Origin: Anodontia alba
Taxonomy: Eukaryota > Mollusca > Bivalvia > Lucinida > Lucinidae
Direction of reading: 5' to 3'
DNA: 64,000 nucleotides
Assembly (NCBI GenBank): GCA_964016985.1
Contig: OZ024828.1
Span: forward strand, 85,948,308-86,012,307
This document shows positions 32,376 through 43,635 of this stretch, in pieces. The notes below the pieces were generated by a model. The model did no database searches, had not been told where the DNA came from, and saw only the letters and a list, made by a program, of their open reading frames with translations. The translations under genes and the position numbers were made by a program. The stretch's first letter is position 1. Every line of letters begins with the position of its first letter.

Positions 32376-34855
32376 TTTTAGCTTACCTGAGCCAAAGACT
32401 CAGGATGAGCTATTGTGACCACTCTTCGTCCGTCGTCTGTCCGTCCGTCCATTCACACCTTTGAACGACTTCTCCTCTGAAACCCCTGGGCCAAATTTCA
32501 TCAAACTTTATGTGGAGCCTTGTGTTAAAGTGGAGTTGAAAATTTGTAAAAATGGTTACGGTCTGTAAATCAAGATGGCCGCCATGCCGCGATATAGCTC
32601 CCATAGACTTATAATGGGAAAAACTTAAAAAACTTCTCTAAAACCATGAGGATCAAGGCTTATATATTTTGTATGTAGCAATGTTTAGTGGTCCCCTACA
32701 AAAATCCTGCCAATCAAGCCCATGGGGTCCAAATTGGCCATGCCCCAGGGAGTCGTGAACTCCCATAGACTTATAATTGGAAAAACTTAAAAAAATCTCC
32801 TTCTCTGAAACCATGAGGTCAAGAGCTTATATATTTAATATGTAGCAATGTTTAGTGGTCCCCTACATAAATCCTGCCAATCAAGCCCCTGGGGTCCAAA
32901 CTGGCCACGCCCCGGGGGTTATTAGCTCCCATAGACTTATAATACTAAAAACTAAAAAAATCTTCTTCTCTGAAACGATGAGGCTCACAGCTTACACATT
33001 TAGTATGTAGCAATGTTTAAAGATCCCCTACATAAATCCTGCCTATCAAGTCCCTGGGGCCCAAACTGGCCACGCCCTGGGGGGTCATTAGCTCCCATAG
33101 ACTTATAATGGGAAAAACTTAAAAAATCATCTTCTCTGAAACCATGAGGCCCACAGCTTACATATTTAGTATGTAGCAATGTTTAGTGGTCCCCTACATA
33201 AATCCTGCCAATCAAGCCCCTATGGCCCAAACTGGCCATACCCCGGGGGTCATTAGCTCCCATAGACTTATAAAGGAAAAAACTTAAAAATCTTCTTCTC
33301 TGAAACCTTGAGGCCCATAGCTTATATATTTAGTGTATAGCAATGTTTAGTGGTTCCCTACATAAATCCTGCTAATCAAGCCCCTGGCCACACCCCAGGG
33401 GATCCTATGTTTATATAGAGCTTAAGAACATTCAAAAATCTTTTTCTTTGAAACCATGAGGCCCAGAGCTAACAGATTACGTATGTAGCAATGTTCGGTG
33501 GTCTTGTACATAAATCCGGCCAACCATGCCCCTGGGCTCCAAATTGGCCATGCCACGGGGTCATTAGCTCCCATAGACTTAAAATGGGAAAAATCTAAAA
33601 CGTCTTCTTCTCTGAAGCTATGAGGCCCACAGCTTATATATTTAGTATGTAGCAATGTGTAGTGGCCCTGTTCTTAAATCCTACCAATCAAGCCCCTTGG
33701 GGTCTAAACTGGCCACACCCAAGAGGTTATATATTTATATAGAACCTGTAGCTAAAGAAGCTTCAAAAATCTTCTTCTCTGAAACCATGAGGCCCAGAGC
33801 TAACAGATTTAGTATGTAGCAATGTTTGGTGATTTCTACATTAACTCTTCCAACCATGCCCTTGGGGTCCAAATTGGCCATTTCTCAGGGGGTCATTAGC
33901 TCCCATGAACTTATAGTGGAAAAAATAAATAAATAAAAGAATCTTTTTCTTTGAAACTATGAGGCCCACAGCTTAAATATTTAGTATGCAGCAATGTTTA
34001 GTGGTCCCCTACATAAATCCTGCCAGTGAAGCCCCTGGGATCTAAATTGGCCATGCCCCAGTTGTCATTATCTCCCATAGACTTATAATGGGAAAACCTT
34101 TAAAAAATCTTCTTCTCTGAAACCATGAGGCCCACAGCTCATATATTTAGTATGTAGCAATGTTTAGTGGTCCCCTACATAAATCCTGCCAACCATGCTC
34201 CTGGGGGTGGTCGGGTGGTGCGAAGGTGCTGTGTATCTTACATCACCTGGGCGTCCAACTGATATTGACTTACAGTTGGGCAAGGCCTGCTATCCTTGTA
34301 GTGGGTAAGGGTAGAGGGGGAATGTTTTTATTTCTTCTGTTTCTTCACTTTCATTCCTGTTCCTCTTTCTCTCCTGTCCCTCTCTTTCATCTCCTCTACT
34401 CTCTCTTCTATATCTTTTCTCCCTTTCTCTGGGAGACGACACAAAATGACCCTCAAGGGTTGACGTGTCGTTAAACCCCAACACAATCAAAAACCAACCA
34501 TGCTCCTGGGGTCCAAATTGGCAATGCACCAAGAGTCATTTACTCCCACAGACTTATAATGAGAAAAAAACTTAAAAGATCTTCTTCTCTGAAACCATCA
34601 GGTCCACAGCTTATGTATTTAGCATATAGCAATGTTTAGTGGTCCCGTACATAAATGCTGCCAATCAAGTCCAACTGGTTTTACTTATGGCATTTGAAAA
34701 TTTCAGCATTTTAATCTTGTAAGCAAGATATGTCAAAAACTGTTTAAGCCATTGCCTTGAAACTTTACAGGCTAATAGGGAATGATGAGTAAATGACCTG
34801 ATTAACTTACTTCAATTAACTCAGGTGAGCGTTGTGGCCCATGGGCCTCTTGTTT
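32376..34855 (+). mobile_element. Array-bearing M-type element with about 165-bp units
   Basis: Starts TTTTTAGCTTACCTGAGCC with complementary GACTCAGGATGAGC, then CGTCCGTCGTCTGTCCGTCC. About eleven units carry AGTATGTAGCAATGTTTAG and CTCCCATAGACTTATAATGG. Ends GTGGCCCATGGGCCTCTTGT. A separate insert lies at 34207-34493. Confidence 0.88.
34207..34493 (+). mobile_element. SINE or LINE-tail insertion with 18-bp TSD
   Basis: Flanked by perfect 18-bp duplications CCAACCATGCTCCTGGGG (34189-34206 and 34494-34511). Ends GTCGTTAAACCCCAACACAA plus an A-rich tail. That 3' end resembles the SINE-H tail (TAAAACCTCAACACAAACAA), so the same LINE machinery may have moved both. Confidence 0.85.
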
Positions 34856-34857
34856 GT

Positions 34858-34985
34858 AGAAATTTCTGAATTAAATGCAAGCAGTGTAGACCCTGATCAG
34901 ATACCACATTCTGTGGTGTTTGATCTGGGTCTACACCGTTTGTCAATGTCCCTTTTATAGGACGCTAGGCATAAATGGGTTAATG
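34858..34985. mobile_element. Family D hairpin
   Basis: GCAGTGTAGACCCTGATCAG and its complement GATCTGGGTCTACACCG, centre CCACATTCTGTGG. Confidence 0.65.
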
Positions 34986-35245
34986 TCAAGTGTTGTTTTC
35001 TGGGAGAGTAAGAAATTTTCACCAGTTGATTCTCTGCTGAATAAGTCAAGAGCATGCTAAAGGTTAATGCTTAGCATGTTTGGTAAAAATATTTCAGTAG
35101 ACATTATGAAATATTTTTCTTATTTCCCAGAAGACAGGCATTTACTTACGTTTGATATGTAACAGCCTGTTTTTCTGGCAAAGATAAGAAAAGTGTCATT
35201 AATTTGCCATCTGTTGAATTTACCCAGAGATTGGTAAAAGTTAAA
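34985..35245. mobile_element. Family C MITE, partly rearranged
   Basis: TTTTCACCAGTTGATTCTCTGC, then AGCATGTTTGGTAAAAATAT and TGCCATCTGTTGAATTTACC; the two arms are not in normal order. Confidence 0.5.
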
Positions 35246-35439
35246 AGGAATACAATCATCATTTTAAATCTTTGACCCCTGCCTGTTTGTTTAGGTTTGT
35301 AGGTTTTGTTGAACCATCTTAAACTGGTATTGTTTTTACCTTTAGCAGGAAAACAAAACTCTGTCTTGAAAATGAACAAATCAAAGAGCTCATTTGAACA
35401 AGCTGATCTATGTCCAAGCCGATTGCCAAAAAAATGCAT

Positions 35440-35822
35440 GGCTCCAGATATCCAGATAAAAGTTTTTTCTTATTTCTCCACAAAAACATATGTTGTGGGT
35501 ACTCATTAGAAGTGCCTCACTGAGGCACTTCTAATCAGTACCCATAACATATGTCTTTAGTGAGAAATAAGAAAACTATCTTTACTTTTTGGTAGAAAAA
35601 AGGACCTTATTTGGAGCTATTATAATATAACTGGTAGCTCGATAAAAGATCCTGTTTCACACAAAGTATTGATATTTTTCTTATTTGTCTGTGAAAACAG
35701 ATATTATTTGCAGTATCCATAAGAAGTGCCTTGCTTTGGCAATTCTAATGAATTCCTGCAAATTCACTTTCATGGAAAAATGGGGAGAATGTTATCTTGG
35801 TATCCTCTTTTCTAGAGCCATT
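35440..35822. mobile_element. Two adjacent family B MITEs
   Basis: 35440-35620 is well preserved (GTTGTGGGTACTCATTAGAA / complement). 35636-35822 is an older copy with GCAGTATCCATAAGAAGTGC and CTAGAGCC. Confidence 0.75.
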
Positions 35823-35889
35823 ATTTTAACATGATGACACTTCTGTCAGAAGAGTGAGATTGTTGTTTGTTGTACAGCTGTAATAATTT

Positions 35890-36425
35890 AAACATTTAAC
35901 ATGCTGGGTAAAATTTTCAGGAGACAACACATTGAAATATTTTTCTTATTTTTCCTAGAAACAGTTTTTGACATTTCATGTGAGTTATCTCCACAGGAAC
36001 CTATTTGCATAACCTGACAAATCTTGTTTTCTGGGAAAAATAAGAAAGATATCATCAGTTTGTTGTCTACTGAATTAAACCAGATAAAGTTATAAAGGTT
36101 AATGTTGTTAACTTTTTTTTTTTTTTAATAAAAATTGTGAGCCCCTCGAAAGAGAAACCAACCATATGACATATAGACCTAAATCAGCCTGTTTCCACAT
36201 CTGCATAATCTGATATGTGTCATTATCGGTGGCTTATAGTGTACTAAGTCATTGAAGTGCGGACAACATGTTGATTTCTTTTCTTCCATTTTTCAGAGAA
36301 AATAACTGTTGACATTTTGTGCAAATCGTCTTACATGAAATGCTAATTCTTATTTTCTCTGAAAAAAAAAATAAAAAAACAGGATGTTGTCTGCTACAAT
36401 TCTGCTTAGCACTTTAAGGTTTAAG
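35890..36425. mobile_element. Two family C MITEs
   Basis: About 35890-36095 (GCTGGGTAAAATTTTCAGGA left, TTGTTGTCTACTG right) and about 36260-36425 (GACATTTTGTGCAAATCG, ATGTTGTCTGCTAC). A poly-T tract lies between them. 36426-36600 carries a weak foldback with GATCTGAGTCTTTG. Confidence 0.6.
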
Positions 36426-36609
36426 GGCCATATGTCACATAAGCAACCATTGTAGACTCATATCAGACAGTGCAGATGTGTAGGCTGATCTGAGTCTTTG
36501 TTTTTCCCAATAGGTCTTTTTTATCCAGAGAGGCTCATAATTACGTTCAGCATTCTGTTTCTGTGATAGTGTAGTTTTACTAATATGTTGTGTTATTTCC
36601 TAGCTTTAG

Positions 36610-36935
36610 ATGAGACTTGAAGCTTAATTCTTTTTCTTATTTTTGCCATAAAAATTGTTTTGGGAATTTAGATTTGTGTCTGCAAGCCAGTTCTAATGAG
36701 CACCACAACATAAAATTATTTTTACGGTGGTAATGTGAGCAAAAATCTTTACTTAAAGCATTATGTTTGTTGTCCTTATTGCACCAATCACATCTGCAGC
36801 AGATGACACTGATTTTTTATTAAAAATAAGCAGATGAGTCTCTTGAACTGTCAAAGCTTATTTTCTTTGCAACGTAAAAAAAGATAAGTATTTGAGAATG
36901 TCGTCTGCTACAATTTGCATGGCACTTTTAGGTTA
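36610..36935. mobile_element. Degenerate family B then family C copies
   Basis: CTTTTTCTTATTTTTGCCAT and CAGTTCTAATGAGCACCAC (B) at 36610-36740. CATCTGCAGCAGATGACAC and TGTCGTCTGCTACAATTTG (C) at 36780-36935. Bases 36936-37605 show no clear element. Confidence 0.5.
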
Positions 36936-37605
36936 GATATTTCCTAGATGGTTCTTTTCTTTACCCTTACAGTATAACAAAAGTGCTTTGGCTTAGTATA
37001 TTAGTAACCCAGACTGGAATTCAGAAGTTGGCTTCTTTTAGTTAACAGTTTAAAACATAGTACTGTTAGTGCTTTGATTATTGTAATGCCAGATTGTGTA
37101 TTTAAAACTTATCTTGAAGCAGGACCCAGCCTATGGCTCAACAAGAGGAAGAACTTTTTCAGGAATACAGGAGAGAAGATTGGCTCAGATTTTGATACAG
37201 CCTCTATATTCTTATTCTTTCTCAGCTTAAAACAGGGAGTTTTATTTTTCCAATCATTCGTCAAAAAAGAAAGCTTAAATACTACTAATACTAGTTGTTG
37301 TGGCAGTAGTAGCCACAGTAATAATTATGATACTGATAATAATAATATAAAACATTATAAAAAATATTCCCATTCATACCAGATTAAAAGCTTAGAGTAG
37401 GCAAAATGAGAATAAAGTTAAATCTAAAAGAAGGTGAAATTGGAGAAGGCAAAATGGGAGTAGGCAAAAAAGGTCTAGATAAAAAGGGAATAGCCTTATT
37501 ATTTGCTAGGGAGACTTTATCCCAAATTATCCTCTACGTATTTGTTCTGTTTAAATTGAAGTATGTGCTCTATAAGGTTTTTGCAACAAAAGCAATATTT
37601 TTCCT

Positions 37606-37808
37606 ATCAACCCTAATCCTGATGTACCTGGATATACTCTGCCATTGCAAACAGTGTAGATCCAGATCATTTGGCTTCTGTCTGGATCTACATTGTTTGG
37701 CATTGAGTATGTGAATTTATATAAACAATTTGGATCAAGTAATCTGATTGGCTTAAAATTAGAAATGGGCGGGGCATCTTTATTTATTTAGCATAGCAAG
37801 GACATAGT
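37606..37808. mobile_element. Family E MITE copy 3, eroded
   Basis: CAACCCTAATCCTGATG and AGCATAGCAAGGAC ends; core GATCCAGATCATTTGGCTTC, with part of the second arm deleted. Confidence 0.7.
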
Positions 37809-37833
37809 GACTGAATACAAAGGTAATTTAGCC

Positions 37834-38252
37834 CTTAACCCTTAAAGAGTTAAAGGCTCCATATATCTCAAAAATAGACATTTTTTTTTTTTTATCCAAG
37901 AAAGGTTTTATAAATTGATATATGGTATTAATACTATATAATAATGCAACATTAATTCAGAGATATGATAAAAACCATTTCATTTTTTATCCAGTTCAAG
38001 AACGAGAGACTAACTGAAATTTTACAGGCTGTCAGGTTCTTGGATAATAAAATGTATTTTTGAGGAATATGGAGCCTTTAATGACAACTGCAGCAGACAA
38101 CATTTTTTGTTATTTTTTTCATTTGTATTTTTCTAAGAAAATAAGACTTGACATTTCATGTGACATGAAATGCCAAGTCTTATTTTCTCAGAAAAACCAT
38201 TTTAAAAAACTAGAATGTTATCTGGTACAGTTTTGCTTATAAGGGTTGAAGC
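37834..38252. mobile_element. Family C MITE split by element L
   Basis: TTAACCCTTAAAG at 37834, then a complete element L (37850-38081), then TGACAACTGCAGCAGACAAC up to CTTATAAGGGTTGA. Confidence 0.72.
37850..38081. mobile_element. Foldback element L copy 3, TTAA-flanked
   Basis: TTAAAGGCTCCATATATC left and GAATATGGAGCCTTTAA right, TTAA duplicated at 37850 and 38078. Confidence 0.88.
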
Positions 38253-38450
38253 ACCAATCACAACACTAACAGATGGCATTCAAAAATATTTCTTTTTGTT
38301 TTTTATTTTTCAGTGAAAATAATGCTTACCATTTCATAAGCTTAGGCAGATGATTCACATGAAATGTCAAGCTTTATTGTTTCGCAAAAAATAAAAAAAA
38401 AAAAAAATTAGAATTTCCTCTGGTACAGTTTTGAATGGAATTTTAAGGGC
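38250..38450. mobile_element. Family C MITE
   Basis: GCACCAATCACAACACTAAC left; TTACCATTTCATAAGC and ATGAAATGTCAAGC arms; poly-A next to the right arm. Confidence 0.6.
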
Positions 38451-38489
38451 TGCAGGGAAATGCTTGTTTTCTGGATGTTCTGAATATTT

Positions 38490-39300
38490 ATTAGCTCCGC
38501 TGAGCCAAAGGTTCAGGATAAGCTATAGTGATCTCTTTCCATCCATCATAATGTTGTCCATCATCCATTGTCATCCATCCATCCACATTTGCATATAGGT
38601 TTCTCTTCTGAAACCACTGCGTCAGCTTTTATCAAATTTCATATGGAGCCTTCTTGTGTCGTGGGGAATGAACGTGTGCTAAAGTAGTTGCAAAAGTTTT
38701 TAAAAGGCTGTATCTCTGAATGGTAGTAGTTCATACTTGCCCTGATGTTAGATACTGGTCTGAAGTTCAATGCTGTACCAGCCAGAAACACATGAATGAC
38801 CTTGAGATCAAGGTCACGGACTTAGAAAAAATTTATCTTAAAGTTTTAGGTGAAAGTTTTAAAAGGCTGTATCTCCTGAACCTCTGGATGAAAGTAGATT
38901 ATACTTGCCCTGATGTTAGATACTGGTCTGAAGTTCTATGCTATACCATCATGACCCACATGAATGACCTTGTGGTCAAAGTCACAGACTGAGAATAAAT
39001 TGTTATTAAAGTTTTTGGTTAAAGTTTTTAAAAGGCTGTATCTCCTGAACATCTGGATGGAAGTAGTTCATACTTGCCCTGATGTTAGATACTGTGCTGT
39101 ACCATCGTGACCCACATGAATGACCTTGTGGTCAAGGTCACAGACTTAGAAAAGATTTATGTTAAAAGTTTTGGTTAAATTTTTTAGAGACAAAGTGTGG
39201 TTTATGTTTTGGTAAGGTGGTTCTTATGTGTACCTACAAAAACATATGGGTACCAATAATATGGATTTTCTGTAGAATCCTGCAGAATTCTTGTTTTTGA
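38490..39300 (+). mobile_element. Array-bearing M-type element
   Basis: TATTAGCTCCGCTGAGCC start, CATCCATC-rich stretch, three units of about 150 bases with GAAGTAGTTCATACTTGCCC and GACCTTGTGGTCAAGGTCAC. End GCAGAATTCTTGTTT. 39301-39820 has no clear element. Confidence 0.75.
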
Positions 39301-39824
39301 CTGTCTATGAACAGATCTGCAGGTAAGGTACTGTTAGAACTACTGTTAGTTTTCTTTATAAAAAAAGACAGACAAAACGCTTCATACATTTAGAATTCCA
39401 AGTTCTAATGAGGTAAGATTTTAATAGATAAAAATTGCCTGCTTTAGAATTCATATGAATTGTATGGGCTTAAGGTTACAAAATTGATTTTTATTTTGCA
39501 GTGTGTAAGAAAATAAGAACAAGACTATTCACTAAGAATTTCTTGTCAATGTTGTCTACAGGACACCATGACATTTCTTTGTAATAACAAGAAATTTATT
39601 TTGACGTGCAGAGTGCAAGATATTTAAGGTGTATTTTATTATTTCTTCACAAAAACATATGTTCTAGGATCTCATTCAAATTCTTGACTAAATAATTCTA
39701 GAATCTGGAACTTGTTGATGGGGAGAAGTAAAAAAAAAAAAAAAGATCTGTATTTTTATCTCCCAGATAACAGCTTACCTATATTCATCATAAAATTTGT
39801 GCAGGACCAATATGATGTGTCTGA

Positions 39825-39960
39825 AAGTAAATGGTAAACAGTGCATGCTATGATTTAGGAGCAGTTTGATCAGAGACTACACTGTTTGCTAAGGCGTTTC
39901 TATAAGGATATTTAGAATAAATGTGGTTTGCGAAGCATGAAGCATCTTGCAGCATTAATT
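39825..39960. mobile_element. Family D fragment
   Basis: GGTAAACAGTGCATGC and GACTACACTGTTTGCTAAGG; short central arm. Confidence 0.45.
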
Positions 39961-39967
39961 TGAGACA

Positions 39968-40181
39968 TTAACCCTAGTCCTGCTGAATCCGGATATGTCC
40001 TGCCTTTGCGAACAAAGTAGATCCAGATCAGTTGGCTTCTGAAGAAGCCAACTGATCTGGATCTGCACTGTTTGACATTAAGTGTGTGAATTTATATCAA
40101 CAATCTGGAACAAGTAATTTGATTGGCTGAAAACTAGAAATGGGTGTGGCATCTTAATTTATTCAGCAGGACAAGGGTTAA
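39968..40181. mobile_element. piggyBac-like foldback MITE, family E copy 4
   Basis: TTAACCCTAGTCCTGCTGAA and complement TTCAGCAGGACAAGGGTTAA; core GATCAGTTGGCTTCTGAAGA / complement. Confidence 0.92.
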
Positions 40182-40422
40182 ACGGAATGGATACACTTTC
40201 AGGGGAAGCAGCTGTTAGAATTGTTTTTGTTTCCCTTCTGATAGGAGGTCTACTCTAAAAGGGAAGAATTTGCTCCATTTTGGGAGCAAATTCCTTCCTT
40301 TTAGAGTAGACCCATTTCAGAAAGGGTTGGATGACAAAAACAAAGAAGTCACAAAAGTTGTCTCCCTTGTAAAAATGTTTAAAAAAAACTACCTGTTTAT
40401 ATCCAGTCACTTTCTCCCTTAG
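40182..40422. mobile_element. Family P MITE
   Basis: GGAATGGATACACTTTCAGG left, TATATCCAGTCAC right. Core AAAAGGGAAGAATTTGCTCC / complement is nearly perfect. Abuts the family E element. Confidence 0.8.
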
Positions 40423-40429
40423 CACTCTC

Positions 40430-40612
40430 GGTAAAATTTTCAGCAGATGATACATGGAAATATTTTTCTTATTTTTCTCTGAAAACAGGTCCTGACATTT
40501 CATGCAGATTAATTTGCATGAAATGTCAAATCCTATTTTCTGGGAAATATAAGAAAAATATCATCACTTTGTCATCTGCTGAATTTGCCGAGAGAGTGGT
40601 AAATGTTAATAA
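40430..40612. mobile_element. Family C MITE, 18 bases before exon 9
   Basis: CTCTCGGTAAAATTTTCAGC and complement GCTGAATTTGCCGAGAGAG; arms TGACATTTCATGCAGATT / AATTTGCATGAAATGTCA. Ends just upstream of the next acceptor. Confidence 0.85.
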
Positions 40613-40630
40613 TTAATTTGTTATTTGTAG

Positions 40631-40737
40631 AATCCTACAATGATGATGTACAGCCCAAGAAAAGACTAGAGGATGTAATCCATCTGGCTGAATTATGTAT
40701 AGAAGTCTTGCAACAAAATGAGGAGCATCATGCAGAG
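40631..40737 (+). CDS. Cadps: CAPS exon 9 of window (last visible)
   Basis: 107 nt, acceptor TTGTTATTTGTAG, donor GTAGTT. Its first two bases complete Glu and it ends in phase 0. Encodes a short variable linker ([12 protein letters not shown]) and then [20 protein letters not shown] and HHAE. The [18 protein letters not shown] signature is that of CAPS. The family then continues with an FAWW-containing exon, which I could not find in the remaining 23 kb, so the intron probably runs past the window. Confidence 0.96.
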
Positions 40738-41170
40738 GTAGTTATCTCCCTTTGGTGGTTTTCTTGGTTGAAGGGGGACTAGCTTATCTGTTGTCATTCT
40801 TCATAGAAACAAATGTATTCTGTTTACCCATAAATATTTGTCTTTGTACAGACATGTCTTAGCAAGAAATGTAGAACCAGATTAGGCTGTTAAAGAAGCC
40901 TTCAGATAAATGTTTGCAGTGTTTGCCTTTTTGCAACCTCTTTTTTAAATGTTTTCTGTTTTGTTTTTGTTTTACATTTTGTTTTCATTATTATTATTAT
41001 TATTGCTTAATGATCTTGGGTACAACCATTCAGCTCTAAATAGTAAAATGTTGCCATTTAAACAACACATAATGCACCAGCACCACAGTGAGGTTAGTGC
41101 ACGTTTGCTGGTTTTGAAATCCTGGGTTTGATTTTTCTTCTAGGGACCAAATATTACACATTATCACCTT
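40738..41170. other. Intron without recognised element
   Basis: A TTATTATTATTATT stretch near 40990 and a weak GCAGTGTTTGCC family D remnant near 40915. Nothing else seen. Confidence 0.5.
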
Positions 41171-41173
41171 CAT

Positions 41174-41566
41174 AGCTCCAGACAAGAGGGGGTATCCACA
41201 TAATATTTTTCATATTTCTTAACGAAACACATATTGTGGGTACTCATTAGAAGCGCCTCAGCAAGCTGTTTCTAATGATTACCCAGAGGACTTGTTAAGG
41301 AGGAGTATCAGGTGATAATTCTGGGATAATTTTTCTTATTTCTCCATAAAAACATATGTTGTGGGTATTCATTAGAAACACCTAGCCAAGGCACTTCTAA
41401 TGAGTACCCACAACATATGTATTTATGAAGAACTGGAGAAAATTATCCCAGACTTATCATCAAATACTCTTCCTTAACAAGTCCTCTGTTACCACAACAT
41501 TTGTTTTCTTGGAGAAATAAGAAAATATAAGTACTTTCAGATAAAAAAGTGTCTTATCTGGAGCTA
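41174..41566. mobile_element. Family B MITE carrying a related inner foldback
   Basis: Outer ends AGCTCCAGACAAGAGGG and CTTATCTGGAGCT. An inner element at 41286-41486 has its own 48-bp inverted ends (GAGGACTTGTTAAGGAGGAG / complement), around a second family B-like hairpin. Confidence 0.8.
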
Positions 41567-41702
41567 TGATCTTGCTGTCATACCAAAACAACAGAGATAC
41601 TGTAAAGATAATTAAAATGCTGAAACTTGATTTTAAAAAGTATGGATAACTTCATTAGTATTGAGGAGTTATAATGTGTGGAAGTGTTCCTTATGTAGTT
41701 CA

Positions 41703-41934
41703 GCGCCCAGTTGTTCAAAACTAACGATGTCAATAGTTAACGATTCGTTAAAATTTTAATCGAGTGATACGCAAATATGCTGAAATTTTTTGCTGAAAAA
41801 ATGTGAGTGCAAAAGCTACTCACATTTTTTCAGCAAAAAATATCAGAATATTGTGTATTGAATCCACTAAAGCAGTTAACGAAATGACCCTTAACCAGCT
41901 CGTTAAGCTAACGATGCTTTGAACAACTGGGCCC
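41703..41934. mobile_element. Foldback MITE, family A copy 5
   Basis: GCCCAGTTGTTCAAAAC and TTTGAACAACTGGGCCC; left half of the central arm partly deleted. Confidence 0.88.
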
Positions 41935-41959
41935 TGATAAACAATAAGTAATTGTAAGT

Positions 41960-42970
41960 AAGCAAATTATTATTATACCCCTACTTGAATACAAAGTATT
42001 GGGGTGGGATGGTGTGTGAGTGTGTGTATACTTTTTTCTTCCGTTTATTACACTTTTTATTTTGGCTTCATTAAAGTAACGTGAGTTTTCTTTCATCCAA
42101 TTCAAATGAAATTTATGTGATGACTTAATGATAATTTAATACTAATAAAGTTCAAAAATGCATTTACATGTCAATTCTGACATTAGTTACAGCCCTGTAT
42201 ACATGTTAACAATTATCCTTCATGTGTTAACTAGTTTCATGAGATTCAAACAAAATGTGGTGCTCAATGTCTACTAGACATAAGTTCAGTTAAAAAATTG
42301 CTTTTATGCATTGATTCTGATATGAGTTATGCCCCCTGATAAATGTTTAAAATAGGTTGCCTTGTGATAACAGATTTTTTTCTGCTGATTCAAAGTGAAT
42401 TCATAAGGTAGATTAATGGCCATTTAACAAATGTACATATCTTGGGTCTGACAAAAATCCCTTCTTAAACAGTCAAAATTTGGTTTCCATGCCATAATTT
42501 GACTTCTCATTGATTAGATTTAAACCAAATTACTATGATAGCTCAGTGCCCACTAAATACAGATTAAATTTAAAAACACATTTACCTGTTGATTTTGACA
42601 TTAGTTACAGCCCCAGAAAAATGTTACTTTTTTGTCTGTATAAAACTTGATTTTTTTTTTCATCCAATTCAAACAAAACTCATAAGGTGACTTAACCCTT
42701 GTCATGCTGAATAAATTAAGATGCCACACCCACTTCTAATTTCCAGCCAATCAGATTACTTGATCCAGTTTTTTTGATAAAAATTCCCTTATTTAATGAC
42801 AAACAGTGCAGCTCCAGATCAGTTTGCTTCTTCAGAAGCCATCTGATCTGGATCTACACTGTTTGCTAAGACAGGACATGTTTAGCAAGAGAAGGGTTAA
42901 TAGCCACTAAACACAGGTTAATTCCGGTAAAAATTACAGCTCCGGGTGAATTAAAAGCCTATTTTTCTTT
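41960..42970. repeat. Array-bearing element, diverged units
   Basis: Units with GACATTAGTTACAGCCC and TTTCATCCAATTCAAA near 42080, 42180, 42480, 42600 and 42660. Interrupted by a family E MITE. Ends in the (GT)n tract. Confidence 0.55.
42692..42900. mobile_element. piggyBac-like foldback MITE, family E copy 5
   Basis: TTAACCCTTGTCATGCTGAA and GAGAAGGGTTAA, TTAA on both sides. Inserted into the array element. Confidence 0.88.
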
Positions 42971-42972
42971 TA

Positions 42973-42974
<2 letters not shown>

Positions 42975-43038
<64 letters not shown>
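42975..43038. repeat. (GT)n microsatellite
   Basis: About 31 uninterrupted GT dinucleotides. The Cys-Val ORF across it is a by-product. Confidence 0.98.
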
Positions 43039-43039
<1 letters not shown>

Positions 43040-43073
43040 CTTGTGTTTCTTTCATTGCTTTCAAACCAGCTTC

Positions 43074-43302
43074 GGCAACATTCTTTCACGGAGATTGATC
43101 ATGAAATATTTTCTACGGTCATTCTCTCCCTTCTGCTGATTCAAGAAGGGCAGTTGTCAGTTTCTGGCGAAAGAATGTGCACAATACTGGTTAACCGCTT
43201 GGAGGACTAAGCCTGCCCAGTAAACATGTGGTTAGGTAAACTGACAGCGCTCGACATGACCCCATTGGGTTGACTGGGCCGTAAAACCTCAACACAAACA
43301 AA
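43074..43302 (+). mobile_element. SINE-H copy 3, 5' truncated
   Basis: Starts within the SINE body (GGCAACATTCTTTCACGG) and ends CCTCAACACAAACAAA. Flanked by a perfect 12-bp duplication CAAACCAGCTTC (43062-43073, 43303-43314). Confidence 0.92.
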
Positions 43303-43529
43303 CAAACCAGCTTCATACAGATGATTAATGGCACAGGTTCAGTTTGAAAACAGCATTTAAGTATCAGTTCTGGTCTAAATTATTGCCCCTAATGATGGTT
43401 AGTAGGCAGATAAGTTAATCACAACTAAATCAGCTATATCAGTCCATTTGCATGTCATTAACATTCTCAAAAAGCAAGTTACATATTTTGAAATTTGGAA
43501 CGTAGTAAACCTTGGTCTGATGAACTATT

Positions 43530-43635
43530 AAACCATAAAGTGCAAATCCTAACTGTAGCAGACAACATTTTGATTTATTTCTCATGAAATGCTTTGTCTT
43601 ATTTTCACTGAAAGGAAATAAAAAAATAGCCATCA
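43530..43635. mobile_element. Half family C MITE
   Basis: TAACTGTAGCAGACAACATT and CTCATGAAATGCTTTGTCTT; the right half is replaced by satellite element T. Confidence 0.5.

Noticed and set aside
42977..43210. ORF starting with repeated Cys-Val
   Set aside because: (GT)n microsatellite read in frame and extended into a SINE.
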